Below, piece after piece: positions 52,872 through 62,772 of a DNA stretch of 64,000 nucleotides. The notes below the pieces were generated by a model, which saw only the letters and a program-made list of their open reading frames with translations, did no database searches and had not been told where the DNA came from. Location: contig JASANG010000538.1 of NCBI GenBank assembly GCA_030248215.1, positions 1 through 64,000 of the forward strand, in the 5' to 3' direction. The DNA comes from Enoplolaimus lenunculus. Lineage: Eukaryota > Nematoda > Enoplea > Enoplida > Thoracostomopsidae. The first letter of the stretch is position 1. Each line of letters starts with the position of its first letter. The position numbers were made by a program, and so were the translations under genes.

Positions 52872-53079
52872 GACCCATGTAAAGATCAGGGGCGGAACGT
52901 TTTTCGGTGGGACTGCAATTGACTAAGCTTAGGCTTTAGACTAAATTTTTTGCTTAGCTTAGGCGTAGGCTTAGGCTTGGGCTTAGGAATATGTTCATTC
53001 TTATGCTTAGGCTTAGGCTTAGATTAAGGCTTAGGAATATGCTTATAATACTGTTTCGCCCCTGTTGTTTACATACGCC
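52872..53079. mobile_element. TTAGGC-family MITE
   Basis: GACCCATGTAAAGATCAGGGG opens it and TGTTGTTTACATACGCC closes it. Flanks are GCTAGTTG (52864-52871) and GCTAATTG (53080-53087). There are two TTAGGC runs separated by AATATGTTCATTCTTATGC. Confidence 0.88.
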
Positions 53080-53893
53080 GCTAATTGCAAGAAACACGCG
53101 TACAAGCTAATTAGTCTCAAGGATTGGCTGGTTCAAAAGTTTCAAACGCAGGTATTATAATTAGAACAAATTATGATTGGTTCGTATTGGCGTAAGGGTT
53201 TCGCTGAATAATTGTTGATGTTACAATGTTCTCGGCTTATTTTGCGCTTTCATTTGCTATGCTGTATTATGAAGCAAACAAGATACGCGTTTCAAAGCGG
53301 ATTTGTAGCCAGGGTAGAACCGGATCGAAGGGGACTGAATTCTAATTAGAAAAGCCATTTCCGGCATATCTCGTTCGAGTTCCCCCCATGGTAGATTGAA
53401 CCGGGTACGGGGTTGTGATGAGCAGTGGGCTGCTTAGAAGCGGGTTCCCGTTTGTATACCCCTTGGAGTCCAGTGCGTTCATCCCACATAAAAATTAATT
53501 TCCGGTTTCTGTGTACCGTTTGGGTTCCAACATTTTCGGCTGACTGTAGGATATACTCTTCTATGGAACCTGGACGCGTAGCCGGAGGCCATCATGTGGC
53601 TCTGGAAAAATTATGACCCCCGTCAAACATTTAGCCCCGTTGTGGACTCATTACTTTGACTAAACGCCGTTCCAGTTTTGTCGTTCGCCCCCCAAGCATG
53701 TTGACCTGGCTTGATTGCAATCAGCAATTGGTGCGATTATGCAGATTGAAATATAAGCTAACCATATGCGAAGCTAAAACTACGCTACTAAAATTGAAGG
53801 CGAGTCAGTGACAGCGAGTGAAATAAACTACATTCAGCAGGAATTTTCGAGTCAACGCTACTTTGAGGGGTGTAACATTGGTGTAAGCATTAA
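53080..53893. other. Unassigned, with a decayed hAT-type MITE
   Basis: 53575-53720 (GCGTAGCCGGAGGCC, GCCCCCCAAGCATGTTGACC) is a decayed CAGGCCC-type MITE. The rest shows nothing. Confidence 0.4.
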
Positions 53894-54156
53894 CCCTTTC
53901 GCTCATAGAGTATACTATGAGCAACTAAAGACAATAATGTACGAGTAATACACACACTGTGAGCAGTGTTTAAAATATATAACTTATATGCAGAGTGTAA
54001 AATCGCCACCAAACGTGAGAGTCCCCTCAGACTCGAGCGTCAAGCTCCTATAGCTCAGTGGTCATTGTGAACGTCTCTCACCCGTGAGACTGGGGTTCGA
54101 ATCTCATCTTGAAATTACATCTAATGTGAAATTGCAAATATTCATGTGAGAAAGGG
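53894..54156 (+). mobile_element. tRNA-bearing TTAA MITE, divergent copy 5 (263 bp)
   Basis: TTAA flanks lie at 53890-53893 and 54157-54160. The ends are CCCTTTCGCTCATAGAG and ATGTGAGAAAGGG. Length is exactly as in the others although the sequence differs widely. The tRNA-like core has A box TAGCTCAGTGG and a perfect B box GGGTTCGAATC. Its anticodon-type loop reads CTCTCAC (CTC, as in tRNA-Glu) where the others read CTCCCAC (CCC). Confidence 0.88.
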
Positions 54157-54373
54157 TTAAGTCTCAAAGCCCTAGCGTAAACTTAAGCCTAATCAAAAAA
54201 ATTAGTCTGCCGCTTAAGCTGACTTTGTTGAATTTCTGCGGAAAAATGAAAACGCCCTCAAAGTTCAAAGTAACATTGACCAATATTTGAGTGTTAAGCT
54301 ATCGAGTTTATTATTTGTATTTTCAAGTGTCGTGCTCAAGGTTGCGCCCCCCTCCAAAAACAAGCCTTTTAGA

Positions 54374-54542
54374 CAGTGGCGGATCCAGGATCTCAAAATG
54401 GGGGGCAAAATTTCACAGGTAATAAACTTACTTTTGACCCACACACAAACCACGAACAATTGTCACAAAATCGCTATATAATTTTTGTCGAAATGCTGTT
54501 GGGGGGCCCCACGGCCGGGGTGCCCCCATGGATCCGCCAATG
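54374..54542. mobile_element. hAT-type MITE with CAGTGGCGGATCCA ends
   Basis: CAGTGGCGGATCCAGG and CCATGGATCCGCCAATG are the inverted ends. Flanks CTTTTAGA and TTTATAGA match at six of eight. G/C runs lie inside both ends. Confidence 0.8.
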
Positions 54543-54705
54543 TTTATAGATTAAAATAGCTTCATTTTGTACCATATAGTGATGTTGATGTAGTTCAAGA
54601 CCCATGTTGTCGTATTCATCACACCCTTTTAAATTCTTAACTTTTAGTTTAAGCGTTGTTTTTAAAGTTGAAATTGTCTTCCAACGAAAAGACCTTTTTT
54701 AGTCC

Positions 54706-54974
54706 GACCCCTGACTCGGGGGTTCTGGAGTCGCTAAGGGAACCCTGACTCGGGGGTTCTGGAGTCGCTAAGGGACCCCTGACTCGGGGGTTCTGGAGTC
54801 GCTAAGGGACCCCTGACTCGGGGGTTCTGGAGTCGCTAAGGGACCCCTGACTCGGGGGTTCTGGAGTCGCTAAGGGACCCCCGACTCGGGGGTTCTGGAG
54901 TCGCTAAGGGACCCCTGACTCGGGGTTCTGGAGTCGCTAAGGGACCCCTGACTCGGGGGTTCTGGAGTCGCTAA
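54706..54974. repeat. 34-bp tandem array, eight units, hairpin-prone
   Basis: The unit CCCTGACTCGGGGGTTCTGG plus AGTCGCTAAGGG repeats with almost no change; one unit has a 1-bp loss. CCCT/AGGG and GACTC/GAGTC are inverted within each unit, so every unit can form a small stem. It is not related to any MITE I can see. Confidence 0.93.
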
Positions 54975-55247
54975 GGACGGCGGTGCATATTTGGTTTCAA
55001 GTCCAAAACTTTAAAGGGTCGATCGCAATGCGGTTCATGTGTTTATGTTTTTATTCGTAATAACGAAACTAATTTAAGCCGATGAAATGTTAAAGTTGTT
55101 CCATTGGATGGTTTGGTTTATAAATATTTTGTTTCTTTTCTAAAAATGCAGAGCTTTAAATTTGTCAGATATACTTCAATCTTAATGTTGCAATATACTT
55201 TACGGAGACGGACGCCGGCGCGCGTCGACGCACGACGCCGCATGTGC

Positions 55248-55421
55248 CGGCGGCGCTATACTATTGATGACGTTGATTGCCGTCCGTCACCGTCCGGCGT
55301 TGTTCGGCGCTGTGCGTCACCGTACATTACTATGCGATATCGTGCAAAAATTGCGCACGTATGATACTGCATGGTAACGGACGGTGACAGACGGCGCCGC
55401 ACGACAAGTATAGCGTCACCC
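55248..55421. mobile_element. GC-rich Harbinger-like MITE, tandem partner 1
   Basis: From GGCGCTATACTATTGATGACG to CAAGTATAGCGTCACCC|TAA. The arms CCGTCCGTCACCGTCCGGCG and ACGGACGGTGACAGACGGCG flank GCAAAAATTGCGCACG. It is preceded by a GC-rich stretch (55205-55247) that may be a further partial arm. Confidence 0.75.
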
Positions 55422-55424
55422 TAA

Positions 55425-55599
55425 GGGTTGCGCTATACTTTTGTTGACATCCGTCACCGTCCGTCACCCATCCGGCGCTGTCGGACACCGTCCGTCACTA
55501 TACGGTATCATACGTGTGTAACTTGCGTACGATAACGTACGGTGACGGACGACCCGTACGGATGACGCACGGTGCCGCACGACAAGTATAGCGTCACCC
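55425..55599. mobile_element. GC-rich Harbinger-like MITE, 175 bp, TAA on both sides
   Basis: GGGTTGCGCTATACTTTTG and CAAGTATAGCGTCACCC are the ends, with TAA at 55422-55424 and 55600-55602. A 3-bp TWA duplication with GGG-starting ends is the PIF/Harbinger pattern. A partial third copy follows at 55606-55665. Three copies head to tail suggest insertion next to, or duplication of, one another. Confidence 0.85.
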
Positions 55600-55665
55600 T
55601 AAATGTTGCGCTATACTGTTGTTGACGTCCGACACCGTCCGTCACCCATCCGGCGCTGTATCAGT

Positions 55666-56137
55666 TTGCTACAAAAAATGTGGATCCGAACAACTTTTGA
55701 TCGGATTCAAACAATCCTTGCAAACAAGGAAACAACGTCCCTGAAATATGCCCCAAATAACAAATTTTACAAACTTCAATAAATCAACCTGCAGTTAATT
55801 AACGTACGTTTTGATTCATTCAACATTTTGCAATCTTTTCGACATGCGCCCACTGGGAAGGTTATATATATTCAATTGAGTTTGCCAGGGTCCCTGTGTG
55901 GCAAAAACATAAAACCAAAGTTATCTCTAGCAATGTTTACTAGTTTATTCTAAGTACGGTCATAAACTTTTTTAGGCATTGTGTCAATGATATAAAAATA
56001 CTATTCGTAATTAGGAATATACATTGCACAATTGTAACAATTTTCCATGGTTTGTTATAACTGTTGATAGATGCTGTATACATTTGAAAATATCGGGCAA
56101 TCAACGCTATCCAATATTTGGACTACGTAGAGACTAC
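55666..56137. other. AT-rich spacer, no gene seen
   Basis: Only a single right end of the TATTCTCAAATGTG MITE (56065-56095) is recognisable. Confidence 0.4.
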
Positions 56138-56427
56138 GGGTTGCGCTATACTTGACGCCCGGCGCCGTCCGTCACCCGTACGGCGCCGTCCGTCACAATC
56201 CATGACCAGTACGGCACCGTCCGTCACTGTGCATCTCCCGTACGACGCCGTCTGTCACCATACATCACCATACGTTATCGTACGTGAGTTATTTGCGTAC
56301 GATACCGCACGGTGTCGGCCGGTGCCGTACGGAGACGGACGACGCCGTCCGGCTGAGAGTCATCACCGGATAATACCGTGCGGGTACCGGACGGGGGCCG
56401 CACGTCAACAAAAGTCTAGTGCAACCC
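56138..56427. mobile_element. GC-rich Harbinger-like MITE, 290 bp
   Basis: GGGTTGCGCTATACTTGACG opens it and AAAGTCTAGTGCAACCC|TAA closes it. The left arm is partly duplicated (GGCGCCGTCCGTCACCCGTA occurs in variants), an early stage of array growth. Confidence 0.78.
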
Positions 56428-59400
56428 TAACGTGGTCATTTTTCGCAACTTATAGTTTCGCAAAATGTTTCCAGTGGCAAAACACACTTGCTTATGATAA
56501 CGAACGATGAATCAAGTAATTTTTGGTTGGACAGAATACTGTTTGCGTTCAAACAACTTTTAAACGATCATTTTAGACCGAAATTTTAATATTTTAACAT
56601 TGACCAATTGCGACGATAGCGAAAAATCTTGAATCGGTGGGTGCATACAGTACACCGTCATGTCCCCCCTTAAATCGAGCACTGGTTTTGTTTTTAACCA
56701 GCTCACTTGACAGAAAGTAGGCTTCAGGTTGAATAGCTAAGTATTACCTGAAAATAATCGCTAATCTTTGCTACTTTACAAGCAAAGTCTAAAAATTTAC
56801 ATTTAGATTCAACATCAACAGTAGAGCCGACTGATTTTATATCAAATATTTGCTTGAGGTGTTTACGTATCGATGTTGTTTTGGTGAATTTGAAACTTTA
56901 CAAAACAGATTACGTCGTCTATTTTGTCGTCCGAGGCGGATAATTTAAAATCCCGTATGAAAATATTAGTTTTGACCAATTACACTAAAACACTGTTTGC
57001 TGTTATATAATAAACGCTGCTAAATTATAATTCGCAGAGTCAGTAGCGCTGGCTGTTCGCTACAATTTCATATCCGTACGTTTCATTATCTATATATTAA
57101 AGCTGGAACGCCTCACATACGTATTTTGGACAGTGTTCCAACAGATGTTTGTTTACGCCACGAATGCAAATTAAGAATGTATGCATTGACAATACCTATT
57201 GTTTCGAATGTATTTTATATATCTGCAAATTACTACAGCTTTTAAAAAAACAGTTATTTTTAATTTCGTTCACTTAGATACGAGAGGCCCAAGCAACAAC
57301 TTAGCCTAGGGCTGCAGTAGAAGCCTTTTAGTCCAGTTGCACATGTGTGCAACTACGTTTACTAATTTCGTTTATTTGTGAAATGTTACTAGTAACAGAC
57401 GATTGGCGCTATACGCAATTGTTGCATAATGACAATTCCTGAAAACAAGCGTTCACAGCTATTAACAGCCCACCGTATAATTGTCATTTGATATTCGTTC
57501 TCATTTTTGAAGTCTCCAGTTCATTTTAAATCTAGCACATCGATTTATTTTCAACAAGTTGCGCTATACTCGCGGTCTTTGGCGCTGTACGTCACCCCGC
57601 GTCGTCGCACATCATATCGGCCGCCGCTCAGCGCCGTCCAGCAGCGAACGGCGGTGCCCGGTGACGCGCGTCGACGCACATCACCGCGTGGCAATAGTAA
57701 AGTATAGCGCAATCAATCCTGATACGCTATACCTGCTATTTCAATGCGGTCCGAGACGGACCTGCGGCATCGTTCGCGAATTGCCGCAAGGCGCCGCCCG
57801 ACACCGCAAATCACTTCATAAATAAAACACTTGTTCTGGTTCCCGGCTTAGGGTTTGATTTGGTTTCGATGTAACATATACCTGAGATATAGGCAAAGGC
57901 TTTATAAAGTGTACACTGTATATGATACGCATCTTAGCTGGTTAGCTGTTATGTTCACTTAACAACAGTGCAAGAACTCGGTACTCAAACTGTGCTTCAT
58001 ATAAATTTTGTCGACTTGAAAGGATGTTTGTAACATTGACTGTACGCAAACGATTGAATTTATTTTTGATACGGCTCCTGCGTTGGACTGGGATGCCACA
58101 AACGCATGGGTTCGTTCCATTCCGTACCGTAGCCACCGCGGTCCAGGAAGGTTCCAGCCCCCCCCACCCACCCCTGAAAGCTTTTGCCCCCCCAGGGAAA
58201 AATTTTGACCATCCTACCTCTTGAAACATGTTGTTCTCCCTAGAAAAGTATCAGTTGTGCTCGTAAATTACCGCAAACTTTTGTATGCCCGTCGTAAAAA
58301 CGTATTCCAACGTCTCCTTACAAGCTGAGCTGGCTGCAGGGTGCAATTTGACACTGGTGTTCGAGCGGTTATGATGTGGCATTAGCGTAGTTTTGCTTAT
58401 GCCATATATGGTTCTTACATTCCCCAACCTGAAGGTTAACATTTATGCTTATCATCAGCCGTTGGCTTACCCAAATGATTAGGTTTCGGCACATGTAAGT
58501 AAATCTTTTCCTAAACCTAAGCCTAAGTGTAAATAGCGAAAGCGTCTAAAAGCGCCTTAGCACAGTGGCATTGACAAGCATGACTTTGTACCGTTTAGGC
58601 AAAAATAGGTTTGAACCAGAAGCTTAGTCTGGTTCAGAAATAAACAGGACTTGTTTACTTCTTTACGAGATAAAGTCTACCGGCACATAAACCAAACCTG
58701 AGTCTAATCCGAAGCCTACATCTGAAAACCTTAACTTATTGATTGCCTAAATTTATAATCTCACATCCGACTTGCTACGAGCCAGTGCGGCTGTAAGTGA
58801 GTTCATCCTACCTTCCAGATGTGGAAGGAAACTTTAAATAAGGCACATTTTTACCCCCCCCCCCTCCTAAGAAAAAATTTGTCTCCCAGTAACAAATTTT
58901 GTATCACTGGTTTGTCATAGGGGAGACGCGACCTTGAACCCACCGCAAATTAATGGGACGCTATGCAAAATGGTAATAACACTAAGCGAGGCCCTACCAC
59001 CCTAATATGCTGAGACGTTCAGAACGTTTTAAGACGCTGATATGATTATGTGTGAATACTGTACTTGTAAAACAACTGAAAAAAGGTTTCCGCCATGTTT
59101 CATTCAGAGGGGGTTAAGTATGTAAAGAGTTCCAAATCAATCGACGGTTACTCACAGTTACCCATTTACCCTTCTGACACAGGGTATAGTGCCGACACTT
59201 ATCATATGTTAATAACAATTAAATATTTGAACCACAAATCTGAACCAGATGCCAGTTTGGCTTTACCTGTTGTTTACCTGATTATTTTCTATCAATTTTG
59301 CACTTAAGGTTAATATACCGGTTTGTGGTTTCGCACGTTATGCGCATTCTGGTTAGGATTATTGATATAAACGTAACAAAGATGACTTTAAATAGCTCGT

Positions 59401-61021
59401 GTAATTAGCCATTCATGGTAAGTTTAGTGCCAGGATCGTAGCCCGATTAACTTTCTGAAGTTGGGGGGTGGGTAAAAACATTATTACGAGAGCATGTTGC
59501 AATTTCAAAGGTCTAAAATTTGTACATATCTCCGAACATTGTAGTTACAGGCCATCTGGGAATGCTAAAAACGTATTCCTGGGGCGTTAACGGCCTCTAA
59601 CCCCTCCTCTGGCTAAGTGACTGCTTTGACACTGAATCATAATCAGTGTTGTAGTTTATACAGCTAAAATGAAAACAAAGCAAGCTAGTAAACTGAGAGT
59701 AACATTTTTCTCATAAACAGCGAAGAAATATAACTCCCAGGTCGCATATTCTCAAATATGTATAGCACCTAACAATCAGTTAGCGATAGGTTTGTAACCT
59801 GCCGAACATCTGCAATTGCAAATCTTTTAATGAGCGCAGAAGTAGAGTATAAGTGGAATGCAATAAAAGTGCTGAATTTTAAATCTGGTTCATCAAAACT
59901 TACAAGACCTATCATCAACTGGTAATAGGTGCTATACACATTTGAGAATACAGACCTTACATCGAACCGGTTTGGTCATTTATTAACTTGTTTGCATTTC
60001 CTACGATTTGCATATTTCATACTGGGTTGCAACCCGCAATCACATGTTTTTTTGCAATTTTTCTTCATGAATGTGCAGTTTTATTTTTAAGCTCTGTATA
60101 ATTCGAACTCCTAAACTGAGACCAAGGCTTATAATTAGGCTTTGGATTGCGTCGAAAAATGTATATACACGACTCATAAGAATCTCAGATCAGCCAGACG
60201 AAATTTCACAAAATCATGTTTAAATATTTTCCACTGGGTTTGAAGGGGTTTTAGACCGCAGAGACCGCTCTCTTCTTACCGTCCAGAAACAGCATATTTG
60301 AAGCAGCCACTTTATTAGTACTGGCAATGGACCTGTCTGGCTTTGGTTTTGTCTATATAGTTATATATATACATATATACATATACATACATACATATAT
60401 ACATATATAATAATATATATATACATATATAATATATAATATATTAGACTATTACCGGTGACTCGAAAACAAAAAACACTTGATAACCTAGGCATTACAG
60501 GTTTGGCATTGATATGATATGGTCAGATTCATACGTATGATTATATACATAAGCTGACAACTGCAACAAGCCATCGTCATGAGTCCACAGAAAATGACAG
60601 TGGGACGGAGGTCCACTTTAAAATACAATAAACCGTTAAAATGAACACAATCATTCAAAATTTGTTATTTTGGTAAGTTTATAGTATTTTAATAGGAGTA
60701 GTCGGGAAGTTTTTAGTGTAGAAACATGGACGACTCGTATCTTTGGGGCGGCTTAAAAAATGGCACGCGAAGCGACGCTGTTTTTAAGCCGGTCGAAGGC
60801 TAATTTATTTCAATCTTTGAGTGAGCATATTGAATTTTGGGCTTTTTCGTCAAGTGTCCAAAATTGGTTGGATTTTGAAATTTTTTTTGCATATTCGAGC
60901 TGCTCACAAGTGCCCGTACGCATTCAACGTTGACGTTTGAATTTTCAGAAATTCGATTTTTTGCGGTTTCAATTTCACGTCCTTGCGACTGTTGAAAATT
61001 TTCTCTGCAAACAAAGTTAGT
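56428..61021. other. Intergenic, no gene seen; scattered MITEs
   Basis: Contents: a Harbinger-like copy at 57558-57713 (GTTGCGCTATACTCGCGG to AGTATAGCGC) followed by a second partial arm to 57810; decayed CAGGCCC-type pieces at 58140-58310 and 58850-58960; the TATTCTC MITE at 59747; an AT microsatellite at 60358-60445. The rest is unassigned. Confidence 0.45.
59747..59950. mobile_element. MITE with TATTCTCAAATGTGTATAGC ends
   Basis: TATTCTCAAATATGTATAGC and GCTATACACATTTGAGAATA are inverted ends of at least 25 bp (CACCTAACAATCAGTTAG against CAACTGGTAATAGGTG further in). The interior shares AATGAG and TGCAAT scraps with 26635-26877 but is diverged. Confidence 0.8.
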
Positions 61022-61192
61022 CAATTTATATATCATTCAGTGCAGCTTGTGCAGCTGAGTTGAATGGTGCAAACTGTTTTACCGTCAGTCGTATCGTTCA
61101 ACTGCTAAAACTGATTTGACCCTATCTCCAAACATGGCAACTCGTCAATTTGGAATCCCAGCCGCAAGCTGCGTTGAATGATATATAAATTG
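61022..61192. mobile_element. Inverted-repeat element (171 bp, 28-bp arms)
   Basis: CAATTTATATATCATTCA at 61022 is matched by TGAATGATATATAAATTG ending at 61192. The arms continue to GCAGCTTG/CAAGCTGC, 26 of 28 positions pairing. The 115-bp centre is unique here. No target duplication is clear. Confidence 0.7.
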
Positions 61193-61292
61193 TGTAACCG
61201 TTTGACAACAAAAATTTTCAGTCCATCAAAGGCCCCTTAAGACCGAAAAAAACTTATTTTCTTAGAACTCAAATTTCAGTGTTTTGTGAGTA

Positions 61293-61655
61293 CTGTCTGA
61301 AAACTTAAACTTAAATTATTGTTTAACTAAACTTGAATATCAGTTTAAGTGAAACTTAAATGGCTGGACGGACTAACCCTGACTAGATTTTTAAGTTTTA
61401 CTTAAACTAACGTGTTTTCAAGTTTAGCACGAGTTTAAGCAAAACTTATTTTTAGATTAAGTAACAAGAGCAGCCCAGAAATTTTGTATATTTAAGAGTT
61501 CAATAAGTTCAGTTTAAACTGAAAATATGTAAGATTTTAACTAAATTTAAGCGTAGACCTAAGTACCTGTTAGTTTAGTTAATGTAAAAAAGTTAGTTTA
61601 ACATACTGGTGGATTCGGTTAAACTTAAATCAAGTTAGTTTAAGTTTTTAGAGAG
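61293..61655. mobile_element. TTTAAG-rich TA-flanked MITE, complete copy (363 bp)
   Basis: CTGTCTGAAAACTTAAAC opens it and GTTTAAGTTTTTAGAGAG closes it, with TA outside both ends (61291-61292 and 61656-61657). It is the uninterrupted counterpart of 23853-25783. The TTAA at 61547-61550 corresponds to the piggyBac target there. Confidence 0.85.
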
Positions 61656-61798
61656 TACAGGGAATCATGAGAAACCCAAATAGTAAAAAGCTTAAAATAA
61701 TATATTTAACAAAATGTGATTGGTTTACGCTTACAGGAAATAAGCTGAATTTGGTGCTTCAGGTTTATGTTACGTTAACGACCATCTGTCACTGTGAG

Positions 61799-61992
61799 CA
61801 GAGGCGGATCCAAAACTTGGCTGGTAAATGTTATGAAACACAAAAATTGTAAGGTAGAAACGTTATCATTTTATCACCGAAAAATTTTCTGAAGGCGAAA
61901 AATTGCAAGGTAGGGGGACCTTACCATTTTGAGACAAAAATTTCTGACACATGCGTACGCCCCCCTTGCCTCCCACCTCTCGATCCGCTACA
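61799..61992. mobile_element. hAT-type MITE with CAGAGGCGGATCC start
   Basis: CAGAGGCGGATCCAAAAC opens it and TCTCGATCCGCTACAAATCTG closes it. The interior (AATGTTATGAAACAC, CTTACCATTTTGAGAC, CGCCCCCCTTGCC) parallels 50805-51009. Confidence 0.7.
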
Positions 61993-62266
61993 AATCTGTT
62001 TTAATCCATGTGATACACGATTACACATATACTAATTTTGATTTCCATAACTTCTGAGTGTAAAATGAACGTTAACATTTCGCTAATTTCATAGGTTTAG
62101 GGGTTAAACAAAGGCCACCCCTGATTTTCAGGCTGTACTTTGATTTTATGCCAATTATTCACGTTCTTAATTTGTTAATCAGTTGAACTCACCCACGTTC
62201 AACTTATGCTCGCTAAAATCTAAATTTTGTCTCAAAGTTTACTATTAACACTCCTTGTCTAACGTT

Positions 62267-62772
62267 AGCCCGTGTAAAGATAGGGGCGAAACGTTTATCA
62301 GTGTGACGAGAAAAGCGTAAGCTTAAGCTTTAGACTAATCTTTTGCTTGGTTTAGGTTTAGGCTTAGGCTTAGGCTTAGGCTTAGGCTTAGGTTTAGGCT
62401 TAGGCTTAGGCTCAGGCTTAGGCTTAGGCTTTGGCTTAGGCTTAGGCTTAGGCTTAGGCTCAGGCTTAGGCTTAGGCTTAGGCTTAGGCTTAGGCTTAGG
62501 CTTAGGCTTAGGCTTAGGCTTAGGCTTAGGCTTAGGCTCAGGCTTAGGCTTAGGCTTAGGCTTAGGCTTAGGCTTAGGCTTAGGCTTAGGCTTAGGCTTA
62601 GTCTTAGGCTTAGGCTTAGACTTAGGCTTAGGCTTAGGCTTAGGCTTAGGCTTAGGCTTAGGCTTAGGCTTAGGCTTAGGCTTAGGCTTAGGCTTAGGCT
62701 TAGGCTTAGGCTCAGGCTTAGGCTTAGGAATATGCTTATACTACTGTTTCGCCCCTGTTCTTTACATTGGCC
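62267..62772. mobile_element. TTAGGC-family MITE carrying a giant hexamer array
   Basis: AGCCCGTGTAAAGATAGGGG opens it and GTTCTTTACATTGGCC closes it. The leading core AAGCTTAAGCTTTAGACTA and trailing AATATGCTTATACTACTG are typical. Flanks CTAACGTT and GTAAACGT are near-repeats. At 506 bp it is about three times the family's usual size, owing to the array. Confidence 0.88.
62350..62730 (+). repeat. (TTAGGC)n array, about 63 units, interstitial
   Basis: Almost pure TTAGGC with a few TTTAGG, CTCAGG and CTTAGT variants. It is identical to the nematode telomere unit but lies inside a MITE with ends and unique DNA on both sides, so it is not a chromosome end. Leu-Ser and Gly-Leu repeat frames across it are artefacts. 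Confidence 0.95.

Noticed and set aside
62350-62730. True telomere
   Set aside because: Both MITE ends and ordinary sequence flank the array on both sides.
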